A stretch of 64,000 nt of DNA, taken from positions 4,665,803 through 4,729,802 of the forward strand of contig NC_081332.1 in NCBI RefSeq assembly GCF_022539665.2, written 5' to 3'. The DNA is from Daphnia carinata. Its lineage: Eukaryota > Arthropoda > Branchiopoda > Diplostraca > Daphniidae. Of the stretch, positions 53,661 to 64,000 are shown piece by piece; position 1 is the stretch's first letter, and each line of letters opens with the position of its first letter. A program made the translations under genes and the position numbers. The notes below the pieces were generated by a model. It was not told the origin of the DNA. It saw nothing but the letters and a program-made list of their open reading frames with translations, and did no database searches.

Positions 53661-54326
53661 CAATATCCTATGATATAATCGAGTATTATCTAGTATATAC
53701 AGTAAACAAAACAAAAAAAAGGCTCACCGGCTTGATCGGGATTCAATCGACTGAATGCAGATGTGAAATTTCGATTCCAGCCGTGGAATAAAAAAAAGAG
53801 AAAAAGGAAAAGCTTCAAAGATGATCATGGGTAGATGTATCCAAGCGGAAAATATGTGACCAGTCGGCCTATATCCCCACCAGTCTTCAATACTGCTACG
53901 ACGATTGATTAACAGCAGTAGCTCGCAATTGGGACGCACAGAAACTGTTTACGAAAGCTTGCGGAAATTTTCAATCAGTTTCGTGTACCAAACTAACTTA
54001 TAAGCATCTTAACCTAGTTTTTGTTGTTGTTGCATTTTAACTAATTTTCACATATCAAACTTGAACCTGAAAAGACGGCTATTGCAAATGAGATAGAAAT
54101 CATGTCATAGGTGGCGCTGAAGTACTGCAGCGAGAAAAATTCGACGAACCCAAACTGCTTAAGGGGAAGGCCGGATTTAGTTACAAAGCAACAAGGCACA
54201 CACTGTACAAGAGAGAGGGGAGTTCCGGAACCCCAAAAAAGCAAAGTCAAAGGGGGAGGGTAGTAGCTTTTTGAAGGGACGTCAACCTTATCTTTAATTA
54301 AATATAATATTATTTAATTAATCATA
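53661..54326. other. Intergenic region and FCHo promoter
   Basis: No gene is supported. A CTCF-like motif AGGTGGCGCT lies at 54109-54118, 209 bp upstream of the FCHo start codon. No TATA box is evident near the start. Confidence 0.5.
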
Positions 54327-57300
54327 ATGGTGGATTTCTGTGATTATTTTTGGGTGAGTAACTAGTCATAAGGCATTGTTTAAGTCGTTCCTTTAGTCGC
54401 GACTGACGCACTACAGCAACCAACAATGCAAATTTAGGGAATGTCTGTTGACGCTCTATAGAGGCATGACCCGAGGCTTCAAAATTCTCTAATTTTCTCT
54501 CGAGTGCATTCATTTTACAAGTGTATTGAAGAACTTGGAATATGGATTCTTATCCTTAGTTATTGTTTACAGGGGGAGAGGAACGGTGGCTTTGACGTGT
54601 TGTATCATAACATGAAGTATGGACTCGTTGCAAGCAAAGAATTGGCGGAATTCCTCAGAGAAAGGTATCAAACCAAAACCACCCTAAAGCGTTGTTGTAT
54701 TCAAGTAGCATAAAGCTGAAGCTATGCATCCCAAGTGCAGCAGCACATGGTCACTGTCAAGCATTCAGATTTTTCGTGTCACTGCATCTAATTGTATTTT
54801 ATGTGTAATTTCATTATTAGGTGTATATCTTGAACTTTGTATTCATACTCTATTGTCAGTGATGACTACTAACACTTGTTTTTACATTATACTTGCATAA
54901 CATGACATTTGAATCTAAATTGTGCTTGTGTTCCTAGATCTTCTCTGGAGGAAACATACAGCAAACAGTTAGGCAAATTAGCCAAACAGTGTGGCTCGTC
55001 AACTAGCATTGCAGCTGCCAATAGTGCTACCAGTAATACAAATGGTGCTCCAAATGTGGGCCCCCTATGTACATTCACGCCTCTGTGGCAATTACTTAAG
55101 ACATCATGTGAGAAAGTGGCCCAGCTCCAGTTACAGATGGCTCAAAAGCTGAATGAAATGGTCAAAGATGTTGGCAAATACAGTGATGAACTAGCCAGAA
55201 AACACAAAGTTGTCAAGGAATCAGAAAGCAACACAGTCGAAGCAATCCAGGTATATTTCCATTCTTGAGAAGATGTCTTTAAACTTTGGTAACCAGTATT
55301 CTTTCGTCGCACGTAGGTTTTGAATCAAACCAATGTGGCCTTACAGCGATCCAAAGAGGCATATTTCCAACGAGGAGGTGAATTGGCCAAATTACGCAAA
55401 GAGGGATCTACATCGAACAAGGATTTGGAACGAGCTGACGCCAAGTTTCGCAAAGCGGCCGAAGAATACCGGCACTTAGTTGATAAATACGCACAAATGC
55501 GGGAGGATTTCGAAAGAAAAATGACCGTTTCTTGCAGGGTATTTTAAAATTTCCACCCGTTTCTTATAGATTCATCTTCATTAACTTTCACCAATGCATT
55601 CCACGTATTCGTGCAGCATTTTCAAGAAGTGGAAGAAGGTCATCTAAGTCAAATGCGAAATTTCCTCAACAGCTATGTTAACGTCTTGTGTAACAACTAC
55701 GAAGCGATGGGCCAGGTGAGACGGTGTGCACAAGTTTCTCGTTCGATCCCCCCTTATATCTTGTCCCGTTTGTGTAGGTTCATGTCGATCTTCGACAGCA
55801 GTGGGATGACCTGAGTGTCGATCGACTCATGGACATGTTTGTCGTATCCAAAATGACTGGTATGGAGAAACCGTTACCTGTAGAGTTTGAAGAATTCCCC
55901 TTGGATAGTGATCAACAACTCGGAGCGAATACTCCGAATCAGCTTCCTGATTACTTGGAAGAGTGGACAGCTCCAACATCAACGACGGGCAAGGTTCGAG
56001 AAGGTAGGGCACTTACATCATTCCCTTTTGGTGCTTGTTTATTATTATGTTTTCGTTATTCTCGTTGCCGGTACGTGGATTGTTTATTTTTTGAGTGTTT
56101 ACAGTGGCGCTTAGTGCCGTTACGAATCAAGCGCCGGTCATAGGCTAGACGCCTCTTAAAACGATCCGCTGCTTGATTCTCTAATTTTACGCGTTTCGTC
56201 TACGTGTTTGATCATACTGATGTTTCTTTCGGTGTTGGTGTACCTGTGCGTTTGTGTTCGTGTCTATGGCGAACCTCCATTGAAATTCTTTTACAAACAC
56301 ACTAAAACAAAAAACCAAAAATGCAAATCGCAAACAAACAAAAAGATGGTGAGTCCAGGAAGAAGGCGTACAAGAAATCCATCAGCACCAAGGAGGAGAA
56401 GAAGGAGAAACGAAGCAAACGTGACAGCGAAGACGGTCGAGTCGCCGGCAAACAGGGTTCCCGCCGGGCTACTTCTCTTTTGAACTTATTCACATCCTCC
56501 TCCTCTTCCTCCCCAAATGCCCAGGGTAGGTTCCTTCACTCTCGCACACACTTTTTTTTCTTTCCCTTGCTCCTACATTTTTTAAATTTCCAACAAGAAA
56601 ACGTAAGAGATTTGACTGACACACGTTCCCCCTTTCTCGTGAGCTCTCGCCGCGCCAATCAACAGAAACCTTATTTTTATTTAAACAATGGCGCCACTAG
56701 CACCCATGCATTACATATACAGCTTCTTTCACTTTATGTTCGCCCTTCTCCTTATTCTTTTCCTTTTTTTTTCTTCTTATCCTTTTTTTTTGTTCAGGAA
56801 AAAAGAAAATTCTCCTTTCGCTCTCTTTTTGATTGTCATAAAAGGCTAGAATCTCCCTTCATTTTACCAGACAGTACGAAATGGGTTTTCCGGATCTTTC
56901 GGCAAGTGGCAAGGTAAACAAAAAAAAAACAATTAAGTAGCAAACAAAAAAAAAAAAAAACATCCATGGGCCAGTAGTTGTATCATCATTCATTTTGTAG
57001 TTTGATTTGTTTGCACGGTTAGCTATTTGTGGTCGAAGAAAGTTGCGTTGCTTAGATGTATTGTCACCTTGTCCCTTGTCCGACACAGTTTTTCTTTCCC
57101 ATCATTTCAATTTCTTTTTTTTCATCGTTTCTTAAACGATATTTTATTTTTGGAAAAGAAATTTTTCGGGATTACATGGTTTCTATTCAAAGCCGCCATC
57201 GTGGCGAGAGCAGACAAACAAAAAGTCAGCACTTGATGGGGGTGTGTGTGTGAGTGTGTACGTATGCGGTGCAGGTGTTTGACTTTTCTTGTTTTTATTT

Positions 57301-60300
57301 TTTTTTATCGGACTGATTCTTGAAACACTCCCGGCATGTTTTCGCTGTGCGGTCGTGTGGCTGTGTGTGTGTGTGTGTGTGTGTGTATGTTCTTGCAGGC
57401 AAGGGCAAGGTGAAGGCAGGCAAGGGCCGTCCGCTCAAGGGAGGAGGCGATCCGGCAGAGGAACCGATGAGTCCTGTGGACGTGGTGAGCGTCGCCAGCG
57501 GGCGGGGTTTGGGCGGCTCGGCTCCTGCCACGCCTACTGAGGCCGAGACGGCCACCAACTCGTCAGCCACCGGATCCTGGAGCAGGAACTCTTTGCGGGG
57601 CTCAAAATGTAATTTCTCCGACTTTCTTCTCTATCTCGCAATCCTTGTTGTTTCACACGCGTCGATCGAATTGCATCAAAAGCCTTGAAACTATCTACTT
57701 TTTCTCGCCTTCTACTCGATCTGTCGGATATTGTGACACACCTTGCATTTTCTCCATGCTCTTATAGGAATAACGTGGGGCACTCTATTTCTTGTAGCAT
57801 TGTCGAGTGGCAGTAAGACCGAGTGGATGTAGAACCCAGGGGATGTCAACTTGCGCACTTAAGGGTTTTTTGTTTGAGATCCCTAATTCTAGTATAACCA
57901 TAGTTGAACGTTTTTTTTCCCCCAATCAATCAAAAGAATTGCAATTAAGTCTGTCTTGCATCCACTCGCATAAACTCGAGCTGACGCGGAATGGTAACAG
58001 CTAGTTGTGTGCAATGCGGAAGACGAAAATCCTATTCGAAGGATGGTCTTGATTTTCTGGCAACAAACACTTTGCTTGAATCTTCTTGCTTGTGTGCTGC
58101 GATTTTTTTTTTTTTTTGCTGTTTTGCTAGATTATTGGCATTTTTTTCTTTTGGACTTTTTGCTCTTCTAAACTGACTGATACTTATTCTACCAGTCTTT
58201 CTATCAACAATGGCGGCGGCGCTCACTGAGGTTTTCACTTCTGTCATCTCTGGTGTTTCAAAAGTCTATACTTTTCTTTTTCTTCGCCTTTTTTTTTTTT
58301 TTTTTTTGGTTTCCTTAAGTTAACGCTGACACTTTAATTTAACGTAGCTCGGCGGAATTCCCATCAAACTTGCCCTAGCGACTATCCATTCCTCACCTCC
58401 CACACCCGTTAAATTTATAAAAAAAAATTTCTAACTCAAGTAATTTGATTTTTACCGATTAGTTGAGGCTGATCGTTTGCCGCGTTTCTTATTCTTGTTC
58501 CACGTTGCAGTCCGCCATCATCGTTTTATTTCGTTGTTGACGTAGACGTGGTATGCACTGATGACGTTGTGCCTCTGATATTTCGAAAAAATGACAGGAC
58601 ATTAAAAAAAATTTTTATGGATAAAACTGACCAGCTAGTTATGCAGAAACTATAGTTCTCGTGCTCTCCTGTACGCTATTTTGTTTGTCTGCATAGGCAA
58701 AAGACTAAAAAAGAAATGGAAGAAATAACGGATGTGCAAATCTGGCTGGCGCGGATCGAAAAATGGTGGATTTGTATAATCACTTATTTTTTTTTCCCTT
58801 GAAAATTAAATACTATCGAACAAAAAAAAGAAGGAAATGGAAGAACCTTTTACCCATGCTTTTGTTGTATTCATCCCCTTTTTTCCGCCATTTGAAATTC
58901 AGATGATTATAACCTGGAATGGGTGTGGTGTTGAGCTGCCTATATTTTCTCATTATGATTTCCTTCGTGATTTTCTCTTGTTGTTTGTTGAATTTCTCCT
59001 TAAAACAAGCGAAACAAACTACAACTGTTTTAAGTACAACAACAACAACAACTATTTCTAAATAAATCACAGACGAATCGCCTCCTCGCTCTTCCACATC
59101 GTCCTCCGCCCAAACTTCCATCTCCGGATTGGGGATCGCTTCTTGGACTGCAGGTGAAACTTGCTCCCTCTATCTCTTTTTTTTATTTTCTTTCCTCTTC
59201 TTTTTACAAAAAAAAAAGAAAAACATTCACCCCAAAAAACAAAACAACACAATGCTTTGGTTTAATATTTTCTCTTTCACTGTCTGTTTTGTTTTATTGG
59301 TTTTCATTTGTCCCTGGCAAGGCAAAAAATTATTCGAAAGAAATCACAACTCTTGTATTTCTCTATCGTTTCAAAACGCATGCTCTCCTACAATTTGGGG
59401 CACAACTATGGATTTCGTTTTTCGTAGAAAACTTTCCTCCTCCCCCCTTTTTTGTGTTATTTTTTCATTTGAAAAAGAAAAACCTTCGTAGCCATCCCTG
59501 CTTTATATTTATTTATTATTATTATTATTTTTTATTTTTCAATTTCCTGTGCCATGCTAGCTCCTCTTTTGCGCTTTCCATATCGTGCGAGTCACATTCC
59601 GTCGTCCTTGTTGTCATGGTCGTTGCCCTCTTTTACTTTCTTCTATCAACGTCTGGGGAACATTTAAACTGTGATCGATCCGGCCAGATCGATGAAACTC
59701 GACCGGGCAACGACGACCACATTTTAATGTTTCCCTGCTGTTTTTATTATTGTTTTTCCCTCATTCTCTCTCTCTTTTTTTTAATTTATTTATTTATTTA
59801 TGTTTGAATATTTTTTTCTTTGATGTTTAGTTGTCAATATGTAGAATATGTTGTCGTTGCGTTGCCAGTCTGTGAGAGGGGGGAGGAGGCGTTGTGAGAT
59901 TGGGACGGATATCCCGCGGGAGAGTCGTTGCCCTTGAATCAGAAATGTGACGGGGTTTGATATCTGAACTCTTGTATTTATTTTTGTATTTTTTTTTTCT
60001 TTCCCCTTCTCTTTCGCCCTCGTTTCATTGTCATCGGTTGGTTGCCGTTGTGGTTGGCCCTGTTGTATTTGCCCAACTCGGACGCTTCTCTCACCGTCGT
60101 TTGCGGGAATGCTTACCATTCGGCGAATGGCAGGGTTTCTCAAAAGCCGCCGCGACCGCAGAAAGGAGAAAGACAAGGACAAGAGTAAAGTGTCGAAGAA
60201 GAAACGCGATTCAGATGCATCCAGTATCAAAAGCGATGGGGAGCCGAACTTGACTGGAACCGCAGCGGGTGCCGCCGTCATTAGCGCCGAAGCAAGAAGC

Positions 60301-63148
60301 AACATTTCCAGCGGCAGCGGCAACATCACAGCTGGAGGCGCGGCTGGAAGTGGCGGCAGTGGTCTCGATACGAACAGTTTCGGTCGTGAAAAAGAGCGGC
60401 AAGAAAAAGATGAGAGCCCGTTGTACTCGGCTGGCGACACCGCCTCCGATAGCGCCGTTAAAGTAGACGATGAGGGCTACACCATACGGCCGCGGGATGA
60501 AGCATGGAACGCGGAGAAAACGAGCGGTTTCTACTCGAGTTCCGACGCAGATTCGGGTAATTCATTATTATGATTTCGTTTTGAAATGTTTCTTTTAATG
60601 TTATTGTATTGATTGGTAGATGACGAGCCAGAGCGAAAATTGCATGTTGAAATCAAACCTATTACTAATGGAGCCAATCTTCCAAGTGCTACTGTTGATG
60701 AGCTAAAGGCGACCATTGAGGGATTCAATATCAACACATCCATGTTTAACACAGCCGTAAGTCATTTAACTTAAAATGTTAATAACTTGAACGATTTTTC
60801 GTGTTTTTTTATTAAACTCTTCTTGACGTTGTAGTCCCGTAAGAACACTTCGATGGATTCCCATTCGACTTCTCAATTGAGTATGGGGTGAGTGAACTAG
60901 GACGAATTTAAATAAATGAGGACACATTTCTATGTGTGATGTTGGCAATTCACAGGAAATCGAGTAGCGATTTGGTTGGTCTGAATCTCTTCCACAGTCC
61001 TACCAATTCCAATACATCCACTCCGACTGGTACAGTCGCCCCTGGTCATCTTTACGGATCCATGATGTCACCTACGAGGACAGGATCGCCCTCAAATCGG
61101 CATAATACAGCAACACCTGGTATTTTAATCCATACAAGAATTTTTGCCTTAAGTGTTTTTAATTGACTAGTTTTTTTTTCAAATTTCACAGCATGCGCTG
61201 GTGAAGATTTATTTGATGAAGTGGGGGAAATCGTTCCAGCCTTGCCTCCTAAACAGGGAAGATTGCCAGCCCCCAATTCCCGAGGCAGTACGCCTACTCT
61301 CGGCAGCATCGCCGTTCCCCGGCCACCTTCTCGGAAAGGAATGGAGGTAAACAAATCGATCAGAATCAAATAAAAGTAGTAGGAAAACAACCTTCAGAAT
61401 GAGCTTAAGGGTTACATCCCTTTGGCTCTGATCAATGACGAAAGATCCCAAGTTGATCCCCTGGAAATGGAAGAAGGGACGTTTTAATAGGGACGCATGG
61501 ATTAATCTTGTGTTATACAACAGGCCACTGCCAGATTGGCCGCAGCCAGTCCCCTTACACTTCAGTCGTCACCTGCCCCCAGTGCCAACGCATTTTCAAC
61601 TAGCATGCCACGAGCTGAGTCTGTTCTTAGCCTCGACTTCAGATCTGGTGACACAGCAAACAAAATGCGTTGAATGTATCCCGTTGCTAACTGTCTCATG
61701 TACGAACTCGTTGCAGGCGTGTCAACCTCACCAACATCATTGAGCCGGCCGGGATCAAGATCTGCCGGACCGTCACCGCTGACCGTCAGCCTGCCTTCAG
61801 GGGGAAGCGCGGGCGCTGTCGATAGTATCCCACTTGCAGTAGCATTCCAAGAAGTTGTTCACGCCTTGTTCCGCGGAACAGACGAGGCGAGGTATTTCTA
61901 TCTTACGATGTTTAATGAGAAATGCAAAAATATTTAAGACTTTCATTGATCACTGTAGGTGCCAAGTGCGGATCAGCGGGGACATGATGCTCTCATTTCC
62001 AGCTGGTTTGGTCCAGTTGATCAATGCCCAGCCGAACCACAACATACCGCCCATATCATTCCGTATTCGCAATTTCCAGAATCTGGAGAACGTCGTTCCC
62101 AACAAACAAGTGCTCAACATGTGAGTTTTACTTCCGGATAAATGTTTCTACTCTTTATGCCGTCTCGCCTAATGCATTTCTTCCTTTAGGGAACAAGATC
62201 TGATGAGCGTGGAGCCCTTATTCCATTTCAACATGCCACAGTTAACTTTGCTACTTAAGCGGCAAGCCGAACAGAACCCGTCGGCGTCCTACTTCAACGT
62301 CGATATCCTCAAGGTAAATTTGCAAGGCATATCGAGGAAGAAAGGGAATCAGCCATTCGTTTGCATAAAATTACGAATTCAAATTTTCAAGACTTTCTAA
62401 AATGGAATGTACTCGTCTTTTTGGAAATGATTTCAGTATCAAGTCAAAGCCCAAAGTGGGACCGGATCGGCGCCACTGCACTTGGTGGCCTACTGGAAGT
62501 GCGAACCTTCACAGACGGACGTGCGGCTGGACTACAAGTTCAACGCCCACGCCCAAGTGTCGCCGGCCCCGCTGCGCAATCTCATGATTTCCGTGCCCAT
62601 CGAAGGAGCTGTGACGGCGATGCAAGCCAAACCGCAAGGAGAATGGCAAGTCGATTGTGTTTTTTGTTTTATTCTTTCCCTATTGTTCTCGTTTCGTGCC
62701 TTGATTGAATTAATGTGATTTTATTGATGACATTTTGGGGTAAATCCCAACGTTGTAGGATGGGCAACAGCAATCGCGCTTTGTGGAAGCTGCCGGAAAT
62801 GTCGGTAGAGACGGATGGTGCCAACAACATGGGCTCGATACGAGCCCGTTTCAACCTGAGCGGCAGTTCAGGTAGTCCAACGACAATCACTGCTCACTTT
62901 GGCTGCGACGGCTCTACTATGAGTGGCGCCGAAATGGAGCTGGTCTCGACGGGATACCGGACATCCTTGGTCAAAAGACGTTTCGTAGCCGGTGAGTTTA
63001 TATAGTTGTCTCTTGTTTATTTTTCCGAATTTAAAATTCATGTGTATTCATTTCATATCAAGGCAAATATCTTTGCGAAGCCGAGGCCTCAGTTCTTCAA
63101 AACAATCGCTACGCGGCTCCACCGGGCCCGACTTCTACCGAATGTTGA
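54327..63148 (+). CDS. FCHO2: FCHo, F-BAR and mu-homology-domain endocytic adaptor
   Basis: Twenty-one exons (54327-54353, 54573-54664, 54938-55250, 55317-55538, 55617-55715, 55778-56003, 56346-56525, 57399-57608, 59073-59153, 60134-60556, 60620-60756, 60835-60887, 60956-61119, 61192-61346, 61524-61647, 61717-61891, 61959-62120, 62190-62313, 62437-62645, 62759-62991, 63063-63148) stay in frame for 1164 residues. The F-BAR domain is about 1-265 (GERNGGFDVLYHNMKYG, ELAEFLRERS), a basic and Ser-rich linker about 300-870 (DEGYTIRP, FYSSSDADSDDEPE), and the C-terminal mu-homology domain about 870-1145 (VRISGDMMLSFPAGL; TGYRTSLVKRRFVAGKYL). FCHo proteins bend membrane, bind PIP2 and activate AP2 when clathrin pits form. 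Arthropods have one FCHo for vertebrate FCHO1/FCHO2, so the symbol is approximate. The N-terminal insert SSTSIAAANSATSNTNGAPN (59-78) interrupts the usual F-BAR helix region. Linker exons 7-9 could be alternatively spliced. The penultimate intron but one is GC-AG. Confidence 0.95.
57362..57385. repeat. (TG)12 microsatellite at a splice acceptor
   Basis: The TG repeat ends 11 nt before the acceptor AG (57397-57398) of FCHo exon 8, so it occupies the polypyrimidine-tract position. Confidence 0.95.
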
Positions 63149-63379
63149 ACAAGGAATTCATGGAACCTGTTTGAAGCCAGTCACGAAGGTTCAACCAACT
63201 CGCATGTAATCGAATCGGAAGGAACCTTTGTTTTTTAGAAACACATATTCTCTTGTATACACACCTATTCAAAAACAAAACAAAAAAAAATGTTGAAACA
63301 TTCGGTCTTTCCCGAATCGACGCTCTTCCTCCCTTTTCATTCAAATCTTTTTAAACCAACAAAAAAAAAAATCATGATT

Positions 63380-63405
63380 AATAATAATAATAATAATAAT
63401 AATAA
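63380..63405. repeat. (AAT)n microsatellite in FCHo 3' UTR
   Basis: Trinucleotide run of about 26 nt whose end forms the AATAAA signal at 63401-63406. Confidence 0.9.
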
Positions 63406-63630
63406 AGTAACGGGTTTAACCAATTGTTGTCCTGTTCAGCAGCAATAGCAGAAAAAAACCAACTGATTTGCATGTTGAATAATTGTTACATGTAAAGTTG
63501 CCTTACCTTGAAAAGGGCAAGACATCACTTTATCTTTCTTATATTTGCCCTAGTTCTCTTGTTTCTTCTTACATTTTCTGGGTCATAATACGATTACAAA
63601 CAAAAACAAAAAAATCTACCTATTTTTGTA

Positions 63631-63636
63631 AATAAA
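63631..63636 (+). terminator. FCHo distal poly(A) signal
   Basis: AATAAA about 480 nt after the stop codon, in a T-rich context; AATAAA at 63401-63406 is the proximal alternative. Confidence 0.55.
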
Positions 63637-64000
63637 CTGCCAACCCGTTCTATATATACATCCTAAAAAAAAAAATCCCTGTGCTAATCGTTATTTTTCT
63701 GTTTTTATTTATGAACGTGTCCTCTTTACTGATCCGCTTTCTATTTCCATGCTGCACGTACGTTCAGTGTTGATTGCCTTGCGGTTTTGTGTGTGTCCCC
63801 GATAATCGACTCTCTTTCTTCCCCCACAGAAAACAAGAAAGATGGGGGCCACTGATGTGCCCGTCTTTATAGCTCTTGGAACGCACAGAGAAGAAAAGAT
63901 CGAACATAAAGGAGAACTGTAACGTGAAGCATGCATCCTGACAGATAAGCTTTAGCACGCCGACTGTCACGAAATGGTAGTGGGCGAAAACAAAAATGGA

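Larger units (their letters stand above)
63149..64000 (+). other. FCHo 3' UTR and downstream flank
   Basis: No further coding exon is supported. Poly(A) candidates are AATAAA at 63401-63406 and 63631-63636. An acceptor-like CCCACAG at about 63822-63829 precedes a 26-codon frame (63842) that I could not tie to any gene. Confidence 0.6.

Noticed and set aside
59790-60440. 216-codon minus-strand ORF
   Set aside because: It is the antisense shadow of FCHo exon 10, which is Ser/Gly/Lys-rich and leaves the reverse frame open.
63842-63922. 26-codon frame after an acceptor-like site at the right edge
   Set aside because: No upstream exon fits and FCHo already has a conserved terminus; nothing supports it as a gene.

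Overview
The window is eukaryotic nuclear DNA, most likely from an arthropod and probably a branchiopod crustacean such as Daphnia. This is an inference from split genes with many introns of about 60-130 nt, GT-AG borders, AATAAA poly(A) signals, TATA/initiator promoters and an arthropod-type FMRFamide-receptor-like GPCR. I see no operons, CRISPR arrays, insertion sequences or prokaryotic genes, and no credible rRNA or tRNA gene. Exon borders below were joined by hand from reading frame, splice signals and remembered family conservation; no search was run.

Layout. (1) 1-24843, minus strand: the first three coding exons of a CUX1/CASP-family gene (golgin CASP and, in vertebrates, the Cut homeobox protein share this start). 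They are separated by introns of 13.7 and 6.1 kb plus at least 4.7 kb running off the left edge. These introns are full of homopolymers and microsatellites. (2) 23.8-25.9 kb: two unrelated tandem arrays, each of four ~115-126 bp units, flank CUX/CASP exon 1. (3) 25.2-28.5 kb: a small predicted membrane protein and several unrecognised exon-like plus-strand reading frames. (4) 29131-36283: a compact block with SWEET sugar transporter (+), DDX42 RNA helicase (-), COMMD6-like protein (+) and SUCLG2, the GTP-type succinyl-CoA ligase beta subunit (-). DDX42 and COMMD6 are head to head; SWEET/DDX42 and COMMD6/SUCLG2 converge tail to tail. (5) 36.3-47.3 kb: about 11 kb with no gene I can support, apart from one weak TATA-associated ORF. 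(6) 47470-50989: an FMRFamide-receptor-like GPCR. (7) 52708-53608: a small secreted Gly/Tyr-rich protein behind a TATA box. (8) 54327-63148: FCHo, the F-BAR/mu-homology-domain endocytic adaptor, 21 coding exons and about 1164 residues, with signs of alternative starts and exons. (9) 63149-64000: its 3' UTR and flank.

The genes do not form one pathway. They are housekeeping functions (splicing helicase, TCA-cycle enzyme, COMMD trafficking subunit, clathrin-endocytosis adaptor, Golgi coiled-coil/transcription factor) beside two apparently regulated, TATA-driven genes (GPCR and secreted protein). I found no obvious undescribed system. The best second looks are the unrecognised gene candidate at 26-27.9 kb, CTCF-like motifs at gene 5' ends, two GC-AG introns, and several FCHo isoform signals (TG-repeat splice site, possible poison exon, internal start).
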